DNA of 64,000 bases from Streptomyces sp. NBC_01244 (GCF_035987325.1 NZ_CP108488.1:3844001-3908000); one strand, 5' to 3'; positions 17,447 through 26,202 are shown, counted from the stretch's first letter. Numbers and translations are program-made. Notes: generated by a model from the sequence alone, not told the origin.

Positions 17447-18865
17447 ATGGAGGACATGGCAGCCGACGCACACGCGCACGCCGCCGGGGACGCCGCCGCG
17501 GGCTCCGGATCGGGCTCCGCCACGGACTCCGCCACGGACTCCGCCTGGCGACGGGACCTGGCCGTACGGGCCGCCGTGGAGCAGGGCCTGATCGACGAGG
17601 ACTCGCCCCTCCTCTGCCTGCTCGACACGGCCGGCATCCGCGCCTCCGCCGCCGCCCTGACCAGCGCCTTCGCCCGGGCCCTCGCCCCCGGCACCCCCGT
17701 CCTGCACGCCTTCGCCGTCAAGGCGGCCCCGCTCGTGCCGGTGCTGCGGCTGCTCGCCGACGCCGGGCTCGGCTGCGAGGTGGCCAGCCCCGGCGAGCTG
17801 GCCCTGGCCCGCGCGGCGGGGATCGCGCCGGAGCACATCGTCCTCGACTCCCCCGCGAAAACGGCCGCCGAACTGCGGGAGGCCCTCGCCCTGGGCGTCG
17901 CGGTGAACGCCGACAACCCCCAGGAGCTGGCCCGGCTCGACGCACTCGTCCGGGCGGCGGGCCCCGCACCCATCGCCTCCCCGATCGGCGTACGGATCAA
18001 CCCGCAGACCGGCGCGGGCAGCATCGACGCCCTCTCCACCGCCACGGCCACCTCGAAGTTCGGCATCGCGCTGCGCGATCCGGGCGCGCGCGAGTGGCTC
18101 GTACGGGCGTACCTGGACCGGCCCTGGCTCACCCGGCTGCACACCCACTCCGGGTCCCAGGGAGTACCCCTGGCGCTCATCGCCGAGGGGGTACGGGAGC
18201 TGTACGCGCTGGCCGAGGAGATCAACGCTGCGGCCGGGCGGCGGCAGGTCGACACCCTGGACATCGGCGGCGGGCTGCCGGTGAACTTCACCTCCGACAC
18301 CGCCACCCCCAGCTACGCGGAATACGTGAGCGCCCTGCGCTCGGCCGCCCCCGGGCTCTTCTCGGGGGCGTACGGGCTGGTCACGGAGTTCGGGCGGTCC
18401 CTGACGGCCAAGCACGGGCTGGTGCTGACCCGCGTCGAGTACACGAAGACCACCGGCGGGCGGGCGATCGCACTCACGCACGCGGGCGTCCAGCTGGCCA
18501 CCCGAACGGTGTACGCCCCGGCGGCCTGGCCGCTGCGCATCCTCCCCTACTCCGCGAAGGGGACTCCGCTGACGGGGCCGCTCGTCGTCCAGGACATCGC
18601 CGGGCCGGCGTGCTTCGCGGGTGACCTGCTGGCGGCCGCGCGGGAGCTGCCGCTGCTGGCCCCCGGGGACCTGGTGTGCGTGCCCGACACGGGGGCGTAC
18701 GCCTTCACCGCGCACTACGGGTACAACAGCCTGCCGCGCCCGGCGGTGCACGGCTTCACGGTGGACCCCTCGGGCGGGGTCCGCTTCGCCCTGGCCCGCG
18801 CGGCCCAGCCCCTCTCCACGATCCCCGCAGAGGCCGGCGCGGCCACCCCGAACGCCCTCCTCTGA
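17447..18865 (+). CDS. PLP-dependent (alanine racemase fold) amino acid decarboxylase
   Basis: The product of about 472 residues is a fold-type III enzyme related to diaminopimelate and ornithine/arginine decarboxylases. HAFAVKAAPLVPVLRL holds the PLP lysine, LGCEVASPGELALA is the family's second motif, THSGSQG is the histidine loop, TLDIGGGLPVNF is the phosphate-binding glycine loop, and VCVPDTGAYAF replaces the usual CGDAGAY. Two ATGs nine bases apart (17447 and 17456) are possible. GGAGG lies too close to the second for good spacing, so the first is used. It is divergent from hutU and shares its operator region. The substrate is unknown. Confidence 0.82.
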   Translation: MEDMAADAHAHAAGDAAAGSGSGSATDSATDSAWRRDLAVRAAVEQGLIDEDSPLLCLLDTAGIRASAAALTSAFARALAPGTPVLHAFAVKAAPLVPVLRLLADAGLGCEVASPGELALARAAGIAPEHIVLDSPAKTAAELREALALGVAVNADNPQELARLDALVRAAGPAPIASPIGVRINPQTGAGSIDALSTATATSKFGIALRDPGAREWLVRAYLDRPWLTRLHTHSGSQGVPLALIAEGVRELYALAEEINAAAGRRQVDTLDIGGGLPVNFTSDTATPSYAEYVSALRSAAPGLFSGAYGLVTEFGRSLTAKHGLVLTRVEYTKTTGGRAIALTHAGVQLATRTVYAPAAWPLRILPYSAKGTPLTGPLVVQDIAGPACFAGDLLAAARELPLLAPGDLVCVPDTGAYAFTAHYGYNSLPRPAVHGFTVDPSGGVRFALARAAQPLSTIPAEAGAATPNALL

Positions 18866-18923
18866 CACCCCGGCCGCCGAGCCGGCGCAGCTGAACCACC
18901 GCTAGGCCCACTCCACCGGACGG

Positions 18924-19766
18924 CTACTCCACGAACAGCCCGCGCGCCGCGGCCCGCGCGTCGAAGGCCTCCAGCCGAGCCTGGGCGTCCGGCAGCGCGT
19001 CCGCCATCGCCTCCAGCAGCACCCGCCCCAGCAGCATCGGCGCGCACGCCGTGTCGAAGGCCAGGCCGGTGCCGACGGGCGCGGGGATCAGCAGATCGGA
19101 GTGGCGGGCCACCGGCGCGAAGGCCGAGTCGGCGACCGTCACCACGGCCAGCCCGGCCCCCCGCGCGTGCTCCAGGGCCTCCGCGACCTCCTTCGGATGG
19201 CGGGGCAGCGCGAAGCACAGCAGGGCCGAGGCTCCGGCGCCCGCGGCCGCGTCGATCCGGTCGGCGAGCATCGAGCCGCCCTCGTCGAGCAGCCGTACGT
19301 CGGGGTGGACCTTCGCGGCGAAGTACGCGAACCCGCGCGCCTGCGAGGACGCCGCGCGCAGCCCCAGTACGGGCAGCGGGCTCGACCCGGCCAGCAGCCG
19401 CCCGGCCTCCCGTACCGGCGCCGGGTCGGCGAGCATCGCGGAGAGCTGCCGCAGGTTCTCGATCTCGCCCTGCACGGCCTGCTGGTACTCGTTGTACGCG
19501 TCCTCGTCCCCGCTCCCGGCCCGCTCGGTGGGTGCCACCTCCCGCAGGTGCCGGCGCAGCGCGGGATAGCCGTCGAAGCCCAGCGCCACCGCGAACCGGG
19601 TCACCGAGGGCTGACTCACCCCGGCCAGCTCGGCGAGCTCCACGCTCGACAGGAACGGCACCTCCGCCGCCCCGCGCACCATGCAGTGCGCGATGCGCCG
19701 CTGGGTCGGCGTCAGCCGGTGCCCCTCGAACAGCTTCTGCAGCCGGGCCGCAGGGCTCTCGCTCAT
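18924..19766 (-). CDS. MurR/RpiR-family transcriptional regulator
   Basis: The 280-residue protein has an N-terminal helix-turn-helix domain of the RpiR type (LTPTQRRIAHCMV, SSVELAELAGVSQPSVTRFA, LGFDGYPALRRHLRE). A C-terminal SIS domain (about 120-260) follows, with VLGLRAASSQARGFAYFAAK and ALLCFALPRHPKEVAEALE, which in this family binds phosphosugars or other small effectors. The ATG at 19766 has GGAGGGG at good spacing. It points towards the PLP decarboxylase and the hut genes, and the hutU palindromes are of the type this family binds. It is the probable local repressor; the effector is unknown. Confidence 0.9.
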   Translation of the reverse strand: MSESPAARLQKLFEGHRLTPTQRRIAHCMVRGAAEVPFLSSVELAELAGVSQPSVTRFAVALGFDGYPALRRHLREVAPTERAGSGDEDAYNEYQQAVQGEIENLRQLSAMLADPAPVREAGRLLAGSSPLPVLGLRAASSQARGFAYFAAKVHPDVRLLDEGGSMLADRIDAAAGAGASALLCFALPRHPKEVAEALEHARGAGLAVVTVADSAFAPVARHSDLLIPAPVGTGLAFDTACAPMLLGRVLLEAMADALPDAQARLEAFDARAAARGLFVE

Positions 19767-19977
19767 CCCGTTCCCCTCCGTCCCGTCCGCCGGGCGGCCG
19801 GGCGGCCGCCAACGGGATATTCAGTCACCGAGCACTCTGCATGCGGTTATGCAGGACGGCAACCCGCGCCCGCGATCCGAGACCCTCCGGGGACCCTGGC
19901 GCGGCCTCCCCGCGGCCTTGGCACGGCTCCCCCCGGGACGTGCGCCCGGCCTCCCCCGCACCTCCCCCGCCCCAGGT

Positions 19978-20071
19978 CAATTCGCTTGACCGCCCGACGA
20001 CCGGCCCTTGATCCTCAAGGGCGGCCGCGCCGAGATCCACCGGCCAATACCCCCCACATCCAAGCGAATTG
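19978..20071. promoter_or_regulatory. Inverted repeats in the 316-bp RpiR/MFS intergenic region
   Basis: The region 19767-20082 contains no gene. CAATTCGCTTG (19978-19988) is repeated in inverse orientation as CAAGCGAATTG (20061-20071), a perfect 11-bp pair 72 bp apart. Between them lies GCCCTTGA/TCAAGGGC (20004-20011 and 20015-20022). Two distant copies of one site suggest a regulator that loops DNA or binds twice upstream of the MFS gene. No matching regulator can be named. Confidence 0.45.
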
Positions 20072-20082
20072 GCTGCCCTCCC

Positions 20083-21414
20083 ATGGTGTCCTCGCCCATC
20101 TCCGCCCCACCCAGGCCCCGTTCCCGCCTCTGGACCGGGAACTTCGGCCTCTACTTCACCGCCCGCGTCGTCTCGATGCTGGGCGACACGATGATGCCGG
20201 TCGCCCTGGCGGTGGCCATGATCTCGCTCGGCTACGGGGTGAGCGGCATCGGGTACGCGCTCGGTGCGTGGATGGGCTCCTTCGCCCTCTTCGTGGTGTT
20301 CGGCGGGGTGTTCGCGGACCGCTTCCACCCCCTGCCGCAGATGATCGGCGCGGACGCGGTCCGCTGCGCGGCCCAGGGCTCCTTCGCCCTGTACCTCTGG
20401 CTCGGCCACCCGACGCTGTGGTTCGTCATCGGCGGATCGGTGCTCGGCGGCATCGCGACCGCGATGTTCCAGCCGGGCACCGCCGGCCTCGTCCCGCAGG
20501 TCTCCGCCGACCCCACCCAGGCCAACGGCGTGCTGCGGGTCAGCGAGGGCGCGTCCACGATGGCCGGTCCGGCCATCGCCGGCGTGCTCGTCGCCACCAC
20601 CTCGACGGCCTGGGTGTTCGCCATCGACGCGGCCACCTTCGCGATCAGCGGGATCTGCCTGCTGGCGCTGGCGCTGCGGCTGCCGCGCTTCACCTCCGGC
20701 CGCCAGGAGTCCACCCTCGCCAACCTCCGGGAGGGCTGGCAGGAGTTCCGCTCCCGGTCCTGGCTGTGGGCGGTCATCCTGATCTGGTGGGTCCTCGGGG
20801 TCTGCGTCTGGGGTCCGCTCACCCCGCTCGGCGCGGCCTCGATCATCGCCGAGCACGGCAAGGCGGCCTTCGGGTACGCGGAGGGGGCCTTCGGGGCCGG
20901 CTGCGTCCTCGGCGGCCTCGTCGCGATCCGGATCCGCCCGGCCCGCCCGCTGCTCGGCGGGGCCGTCGCGATGTTCGCGTTCCCGATGATGCCGCTGGCG
21001 GCGGCCCTGGTCCCCGACCTGCCGCTGCTGATGCTCGGCTACGCGGTCAGCGGCGTGGGCTGGGCGTTCTGGGGCGTCCAGTGGTCCACCACGGTGCAGA
21101 CCCGGATACCGCGGGACCGGCTCAACCGGGTGACCGCGTACGAGGTCGGCGGCTCGATCCTCGCCATCCCCTTCGGCCAGGTCCTCGCCGGCCCCGCCAG
21201 CGCCCTCTTCGGCGTCCGCCCCCTCCTCCTGGCAGGCGCCGCCATCGGCCTCGGCTGCGCCCTCGCCCTCGTCCTCGTACGCCCCGTCCGCACCCTGGTC
21301 CGGCGCGATACGGGGGCTAGCCCCAGTGCCGGCGGAGCCGAGGGCTCCCAGAAGCCGCACGGAGTCCCAAGAGGTCAACTTGATCCGGACCCCAAGGACC
21401 GGACTCGGAGGTAG
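20083..21414 (+). CDS. MFS transporter, probable drug exporter
   Basis: The product of about 443 residues has roughly 12 hydrophobic helices and MFS loop motifs (GGVFADRFHPLPQM between helices 2 and 3, and ASTMAGPAIAGVLVA). It resembles the enterobactin/macrolide exporter branch (MFS_3). The ATG at 20083 starts the conserved part; an upstream ATG would add 25 unlikely residues. The 3' end looks altered. After VRRDTGA the frame runs into sequence copied from around the next gene, whereas the original tail and stop (RRDTGATPSASAGDSS) survives at 22691-22740 beyond the inserted element. Function is probably retained because only the cytoplasmic tail changes. Confidence 0.85.
   Translation: MVSSPISAPPRPRSRLWTGNFGLYFTARVVSMLGDTMMPVALAVAMISLGYGVSGIGYALGAWMGSFALFVVFGGVFADRFHPLPQMIGADAVRCAAQGSFALYLWLGHPTLWFVIGGSVLGGIATAMFQPGTAGLVPQVSADPTQANGVLRVSEGASTMAGPAIAGVLVATTSTAWVFAIDAATFAISGICLLALALRLPRFTSGRQESTLANLREGWQEFRSRSWLWAVILIWWVLGVCVWGPLTPLGAASIIAEHGKAAFGYAEGAFGAGCVLGGLVAIRIRPARPLLGGAVAMFAFPMMPLAAALVPDLPLLMLGYAVSGVGWAFWGVQWSTTVQTRIPRDRLNRVTAYEVGGSILAIPFGQVLAGPASALFGVRPLLLAGAAIGLGCALALVLVRPVRTLVRRDTGASPSAGGAEGSQKPHGVPRGQLDPDPKDRTRR
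21281..21373 (+). repeat. Left copy of an imperfect direct repeat flanking the decayed tnpB element
   Basis: From CCGTCCGCA to GGAGTCCCAAGAG this stretch matches 22669-22764 in order. The 28 bp GGCGCGATACGGGGGCTA-CCCCAGTGCC segment has one mismatch, a diverged middle of about 30 bp follows, and the final 13 bp are identical. It carries the end of the MFS gene and an echo of the start of the gene at 22750. Confidence 0.7.
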
Positions 21415-21420
21415 GACGCA

Positions 21421-22640
21421 CCACTGGCTGTGGCGCGACCTCCTCCGTCCTGCCACCTAGCCAGTGGCTGGGACGCGTGACTCACGCCCCGCAGCCCACA
21501 CGGCCTGCCCCTTGCGGGCGACATAGCGGGACGCATTGTCGTCCGCGTGCATGAGGGCCCCGCAGGACCGACAGGCGAACGTCGCTTGATCGACTCGGCT
21601 CTTCCGGTCGATGTAACCGCACTCGGAGCACCGTTGACTGGTGTACGCCGGATCGACATACACCTGCGGCACCCCAACCCGCTTCGCCTTGTACTCCAGG
21701 AAGCCGGCGAGCTGGTGGAAGCTCCACGCGTGCAGTTGCGGCCGCTGGTCCTTGCGGAGCCGTACCCGGTCACGGATTCCACTCAGGTCTTCGAGTGCGA
21801 TCCCACAGCCGGTGCGTTCAGCGGTGATGACGATCTTTTTGGCGATGACGTGATTCTGGTTGGCAACGTGCCGCTGCTCTTTGCGACGCCGACGCTTGAG
21901 CAGACGCTTGGCGGACTTGGTCCCCTTGGCCTGCAACTTCTGCCGGAGCTCGAGCTGCCGCTTGCGGTAGCGGTTCAGGCCGCGTCCTGCGGCCCGGTAA
22001 CCGGTCGACGTGGTGGCGATGTTGACGATGCCGAGGTCTACGCCGATGAACCCGTCCGGGTTCCCATCGACCGGAGTCTCGGGGATCTCGCAGACGGCGA
22101 CCAGGTAGAGCACGCCATCTCGTTCGACCAGATCGGACTCACCCTTGCGGTACTGGCGGAGCATCTTGAACGCGTCGACGGAGCAGGCGAAGCGAACCTT
22201 CCTGATGCGCCCGGCGGTAGTCCAAATAGAGACGGTTTGCGCGTCGTACTGCCAGGAAAGGCACCGGTCATCGAACGGGTGGGCCGCCTCCGGGCGGAAA
22301 GCGATCGGCTTGCCCTCGGCTTTCGTCCGCCTCTCGCTACCCGGCCTTCCGAGGTTGCCCGCCTTGATGTTCGCCTTCAACGCCACGTAGGCGTCGCGAA
22401 CTTTCTTGATCGTGTGCTGAGCCGCCTACGCCCCCAGCCCCTGCGCCTTCAACTCCGAGTACGTGTGCTTGCGCAGCTCGTACTCGCGCGGAACACCGCG
22501 CTCGAACGCCACGGAAGACACCCAGTTCGCGGCTCGATTGACCGCGCGCAAAGTCTCCGAAAGTACGGGGCCTGGCCAGCCTCCGGCAGTAGCTTCACCT
22601 GCACGACCAGCTTCACGAGCGCGACCCCATCATCGCTTTG
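21421..22640 (-). mobile_element. Decayed IS1341/IS605-type element carrying only tnpB
   Basis: A tnpB gene without a transposase occupies this segment. The right end is set by a 9-bp inverted repeat, CCACTGGCT (21421-21429) and AGCCAGTGG (21459-21467), which overlaps the tnpB stop just as in the IS607-type element at 4.9 kb. The left end is approximate and lies between the tnpB start and the repeated MFS tail. Confidence 0.65.
21457..22616 (-). pseudogene. tnpB: TnpB, interrupted by an amber codon and a frameshift
   Basis: The longest intact frame (21457-22386) gives 309 residues with RuvC motifs GVDLGIVNIATT, IALEDLSGIRD and DDNASRYVA plus the zinc ribbon CSECG...CRSCG. Homology continues upstream on the same strand. 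RGVPREYELRKHTYSEL and GLGA are followed by TAG and then AAQHTIKKVRDAYVALK, where relatives read GAQAAQH, so CAG has become TAG. Further upstream VKLVVQVKLLPEAGQAP is in another frame from SETLRAVNRAANWV, showing a one-base frameshift near 22565-22580. The probable original start is the GTG at 22616. Catalytic residues remain, so a shortened product from an internal start cannot be excluded. Confidence 0.8.
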
Positions 22641-22668
22641 CGTTACGAATCAGGTCCCATCGACCCCC

Positions 22669-22764
22669 GGGGCCGTCCGCAGGCCCACCCGGCGCGATAC
22701 GGGGGCTACCCCCAGTGCCAGTGCGGGCGACAGTTCATAGGGTGCCCCTATGGAGTCCCAAGAG
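22669..22764 (+). repeat. Right copy of the imperfect direct repeat (original MFS tail and next gene start)
   Basis: This copy still encodes RRDTGATPSASAGDSS and a TAG stop, followed by the ATGGAGTCCCAAGAG start of the gene at 22750. It therefore appears to be the native junction, while the copy at 21281-21373 is the diverged or imported one. Confidence 0.7.
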
Positions 22765-23139
22765 CTAAAGAAGGAACTCTCCGCCACGCTCGACGCCCGG
22801 CGGGAGCTGGGGGCGGAGTACGAGGCCGCGCTGGTGGACTCGTTCGTGGAGAAGGTCGACACGCAGGTCCGCCGGCGCCTCGCGGAGGAGCGGCTCTCCG
22901 CCGCCCGGGGTACCCACCCGGGTGCGGCCGAGTCCCCGGACGGGAACTTCGGCGAGCGCTTCGGCTTCGCGATCATCACCCTGGTGCTGGCGATCCCGCT
23001 CTCCGCGATCGGCGCGGCACAGGCCGGCCTCAGCGGTCTGGTCGTCGCCTGGCTCGGCATCCTGGGCGTCAACTACGTCCACGCGGCGAAGTTCCGCCGG
23101 CTCCACCTGGGCGAGCGCCGTCCCGATCCGCTGGACTGA
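22750..23139 (+). CDS. Small conserved membrane protein, function unknown
   Basis: The 129-residue product starts at ATG (MESQELKKELSATLDARREL). A charged, helical N-terminal half of about 70 residues, rich in Glu/Arg and likely cytoplasmic or coiled, precedes two transmembrane helices (FGFAIITLVLAIPLSAIGAA and GLSGLVVAWLGILGVNYVHA). A short basic tail follows. The arrangement is that of small integral membrane proteins common in Streptomyces. No enzymatic motif is visible. The gene is followed by a strong hairpin. Confidence 0.75.
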   Translation: MESQELKKELSATLDARRELGAEYEAALVDSFVEKVDTQVRRRLAEERLSAARGTHPGAAESPDGNFGERFGFAIITLVLAIPLSAIGAAQAGLSGLVVAWLGILGVNYVHAAKFRRLHLGERRPDPLD

Positions 23140-23191
23140 CGGTCGGGCAGTAGGGCGGTAGCGCCGGCGGGGCGCTCGTGGGCACGAATAT

Positions 23192-23248
23192 GCGCGGGGA
23201 CCGCCGCACCCCGGTTTCCCGGGGGCGGGACGACGGCGGTCCCCGCGC
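23192..23248. terminator. 15-bp stem terminator in the 358-bp gap before cystathionine beta-synthase
   Basis: GCGCGGGGACCGCCG (23192-23206) pairs with CGGCGGTCCCCGCGC (23234-23248). It lies downstream of the plus-strand membrane protein and is placed to stop both converging transcripts. The rest of 23140-23497 holds no gene; a 14-bp palindrome CCGTCACGTGACGG lies at 23417-23430. Confidence 0.8.
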
Positions 23249-23497
23249 AGGACACGGGCCGGGTCAGGGCCGTCCGCGCGTCCGTGGCGTCCAACGCGGT
23301 CCGGGAGCCGCTCCGGAGGTGCGTCGACGCCGTTCGTGTTGCCGGCCGGGTCCCGGTTTCCCGGGCTTCCCTGCCGACAACCACCACTGTGCCGGAGCCG
23401 TGTTAAGCCGGTGCTGCCGTCACGTGACGGGCCCGTACCGTTTGCGCGTCGTCCGCACTCAGCCGTGTGAACAGCCCCGTGAGCGGCTCCGTGAGCG

Positions 23498-24883
23498 CTA
23501 CTTGGCGCCCTTGGCCAGGAACGCCAGCAGGTCCTGACGGCTCACCACACCGGTCGGCTTGCCCTCGACCAGCACGATCGCCGCGTCGGCCTCGCCGAGC
23601 ACCGCCATCAATTCGGAGACCGGTTCGCCCGAGCCGACCTGCGGCAGCGGCGCGCTCATGTGCTTCTCCAGCGGGTCGCCGAGGGAGGCGCGCTGGGCGA
23701 ACAGCGCCGCCAGCAGCTCCTTCTCGACCACGGAGCCGATGACCTCGGCCGCCATGACGTCGGGGTGACCGGCGCCCGGCTTGACGATCGGCATCTGCGA
23801 GACGCCGTACTCGCGCAGCACCTCGATGGCCTCGCCGACGGTCTCCTCGGGGTGCATGTGGACCAGGGAGGGGATGCCGCCCGCCTTGTCCGCGAGCACG
23901 TCGCGGATGCGGGCCGAGGGGCCCGCGTCCTCGAGGAAGCCGTGTCCGGCCATCCACTCGTCGTTGAAGATCTTGCTGATGTAGCCGCGCCCGCTGTCCG
24001 GGAGCAGGACGACGACCACGTCGTCCGGGCCGAGGCCCTCGGCCGCCTTCAGCGCGGCGACGACCGCCATGCCGCAGGAGCCGCCGACGAGCAGGCCCTC
24101 CTCCTTGGCGAGGCGGCGGGTCATCTGGAAGGAGTCCTTGTCGGACACCGCGATGATCTCGTCGGTCACGGTGGGGTCGTAGGCGGTGGGCCAGAAGTCC
24201 TCGCCGACGCCCTCGACGAGGTACGGGCGGCCCGAGCCGCCGGAGTAGACCGAGCCCTCGGGGTCCGCGCCGATGACCTTCACGCTGCCGCCGGAGGCCT
24301 CCTTGAGGTACCGGCCGGTGCCCGAGATCGTGCCGCCCGTGCCGACGCCGGCGACGAAGTGGGTGATCTTCCCGGCCGTCTGCTCCCAGAGCTCGGGACC
24401 GGTGGTCTCGTAGTGCGAGCGCGAGTTGTTCGGGTTGCTGTACTGGTCGGGCTTCCAGGCGCCCGGGGTCTCGCGCACGAGGCGGTCGGACACGTTGTAG
24501 TACGAGTCCGGGTGCTCGGGGTCGACGGCGGTCGGGCAGACCACGACCTCGGCGCCGTACGCGCGCATGACGTTGATCTTGTCCATCGAGACCTTGTCAG
24601 GGCAGACGAAGATGCACTTGTAACCCTTCTGCTGGGCCACGATGGCGAGTCCTACACCCGTGTTGCCGCTCGTGGGCTCCACGATGGTGCCGCCGGGCTT
24701 GAGTGCTCCGCTCTGTTCGGCGGCCTCGATCATCCGCACGGCGATCCGGTCCTTCACGGATCCGCCGGGATTGAAGTACTCGACCTTGGCCAGGACGGTG
24801 GCCTGGAGGCCTTCGGACACACGGTTGAGCTTCACCAGCGGGGTATTGCCGACGAGGCTGATCATCGAGTCGTGGAATTGCAC
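23498..24883 (-). CDS. Cystathionine beta-synthase
   Basis: The 461-residue PLP enzyme condenses homocysteine and serine to cystathionine in reverse transsulfuration. The N-terminal catalytic domain has LVGNTPLVKLNRV, GGSVKDRIAVRM with the PLP lysine, PTSGNTGVGLAIVA and GTGGTISGTGRYLKE. The C-terminal 125 residues are a pair of CBS domains (VHMHPEETVGEAIEVLREYG and GVVSRQDLLAFLAKG). The eukaryotic haem domain is absent. The GTG at 24883 is preferred because GGAG lies six bases upstream; the neighbouring ATG at 24886 and a TTG further up have poorer spacing. Cysteine synthase is excluded by the CBS-domain tail. Confidence 0.93.
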   Translation of the reverse strand: MQFHDSMISLVGNTPLVKLNRVSEGLQATVLAKVEYFNPGGSVKDRIAVRMIEAAEQSGALKPGGTIVEPTSGNTGVGLAIVAQQKGYKCIFVCPDKVSMDKINVMRAYGAEVVVCPTAVDPEHPDSYYNVSDRLVRETPGAWKPDQYSNPNNSRSHYETTGPELWEQTAGKITHFVAGVGTGGTISGTGRYLKEASGGSVKVIGADPEGSVYSGGSGRPYLVEGVGEDFWPTAYDPTVTDEIIAVSDKDSFQMTRRLAKEEGLLVGGSCGMAVVAALKAAEGLGPDDVVVVLLPDSGRGYISKIFNDEWMAGHGFLEDAGPSARIRDVLADKAGGIPSLVHMHPEETVGEAIEVLREYGVSQMPIVKPGAGHPDVMAAEVIGSVVEKELLAALFAQRASLGDPLEKHMSAPLPQVGSGEPVSELMAVLGEADAAIVLVEGKPTGVVSRQDLLAFLAKGAK

Positions 24884-25049
24884 CATGTTCTCCAAGGAGG
24901 GGACTCCACGGGTTCTCCGGGAGGCACCGCCAGACTATGCGGAAAGGGATTGGCCGACCGGCCGTACGGGGCAGGTAGGTCAACAGGACGGCGGGGTCTG
25001 CAGGGACGGCACAGGGATCCGGCCAAGGACCGAGAAGGTGGCTTGAAGG

Positions 25050-26135
25050 GTGTCCAGGGCGAGGACGGCCCGCCGCATCGCGGCGGGGGCGGCGTACGGC
25101 GGTGGCGGGCTCGGGCTCGTCGGAGCCGCCGCGGTCGGGCTGGTAGTGGCGGAGATGCAGTTCGCGAAGCGCACGGTCGGCACCGGTTTGCCGGATCCGC
25201 CGCGCGCGGACGGGCTGTACGGGAGCGAATTCGGCGGCCCCGAGCTGAGTCCGGGCCCGCTGCGGTTCGGCGTGCTGGGCGATTCCACGGCCGCCGGACT
25301 GGGGGTGCGGCGGGCCAGACAGACTCCGGGCGCCCTGCTGGCCTCGGGGCTGGCGGCGGTGGCCGAGCGGCCGGTGGAGCTGCGCAACGTGGCGCTCTCG
25401 GGTGCCATGTCGGACGACCTGGACCGCCAGACGGGGCTGCTGCTGGACGGTGACGGCCCGCCCCCCGACGTGTGCGTGATCATGATCGGCGCCAATGACG
25501 TGACCCGCCGGATGCCGCCCACCCAGTCGGTGCGGCTGCTGACCGCGGCCGTACGCCGGCTGCGGCTGGCGGGCTCCGAGGTGGTGGTCGGCACCTGTCC
25601 GGACCTGGGCACCATCGAGCCGGTGTACCAGCCGCTGCGGTGGCTGGCCCGCAGGGTCTCGCGCCAGCTGGCGGCCGCCCAGACGATCGGGGTGCTCGCG
25701 CTGGGCGCCCGTACCGTCTCCATCGGCGACCTGATGGGGACGGAGTTCGCGGCGAACCCCCGCGAGATGTTCGGACCGGACTCCTACCACCCGTCGGCGG
25801 AGGGGTACGCCACCGCGGCGATGGCCATACTGCCGACCCTGTGCGCGGCCCTGGGCGTCTGGCCCGAATCGGACCGGCTGGACGTCTCGCGCAACGAGGA
25901 CATGCTCCCGCTGGCCAAGGCCGCCTCGGCGGCGGCGGGGCAGGCCGGCACGGAGGTGACCGGGGCCCGCGGCGCGTGGGCCCTGCTCAAGTACCGGCGC
26001 AGGCGCCGGGTGCCGGGCGAGGAGCTCGCGGAGGAGATCGGAGGCGCCGCCGCACCGGCCGCCACGTCGGGCGGCACGTCGGGCGGCCCGGCGGGGGCGT
26101 CCAGAGCGACCGGAGTCACATCGCATGGACAGTGA
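25050..26135 (+). CDS. SGNH/GDSL-type esterase or lipase
   Basis: The 361-residue protein has an N-terminal hydrophobic segment (GGGGLGLVGAAAVGLVVAEM) that could anchor it outside the membrane. Catalytic blocks follow: FGVLGDSTAAGLG with the nucleophile serine, GAMSDDL, IMIGANDVTRR, and DSYHPSAEGYATAA with the Asp-His dyad. This is the SGNH hydrolase pattern. The last 90 residues are a charged, Ala/Gly-rich tail. The GTG at 25050 follows a GAAGG. It lies between cystathionine beta-synthase (divergent) and a thiolase (same strand, 67 bp downstream). The substrate is unknown. Confidence 0.88.
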   Translation: MSRARTARRIAAGAAYGGGGLGLVGAAAVGLVVAEMQFAKRTVGTGLPDPPRADGLYGSEFGGPELSPGPLRFGVLGDSTAAGLGVRRARQTPGALLASGLAAVAERPVELRNVALSGAMSDDLDRQTGLLLDGDGPPPDVCVIMIGANDVTRRMPPTQSVRLLTAAVRRLRLAGSEVVVGTCPDLGTIEPVYQPLRWLARRVSRQLAAAQTIGVLALGARTVSIGDLMGTEFAANPREMFGPDSYHPSAEGYATAAMAILPTLCAALGVWPESDRLDVSRNEDMLPLAKAASAAAGQAGTEVTGARGAWALLKYRRRRRVPGEELAEEIGGAAAPAATSGGTSGGPAGASRATGVTSHGQ

Positions 26136-26202
26136 CCTCGACGGTACGGGGCGGTAACTTCGCATGCGGTCCCGGTACGACACCACCTCCCTTGGAGCCC
26201 CG

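Noticed and set aside
23140..23497. Searched for a tRNA or small RNA in the gap before cystathionine beta-synthase
   Set aside because: Only a terminator hairpin and a short palindrome are visible; no cloverleaf or conserved RNA blocks fit.
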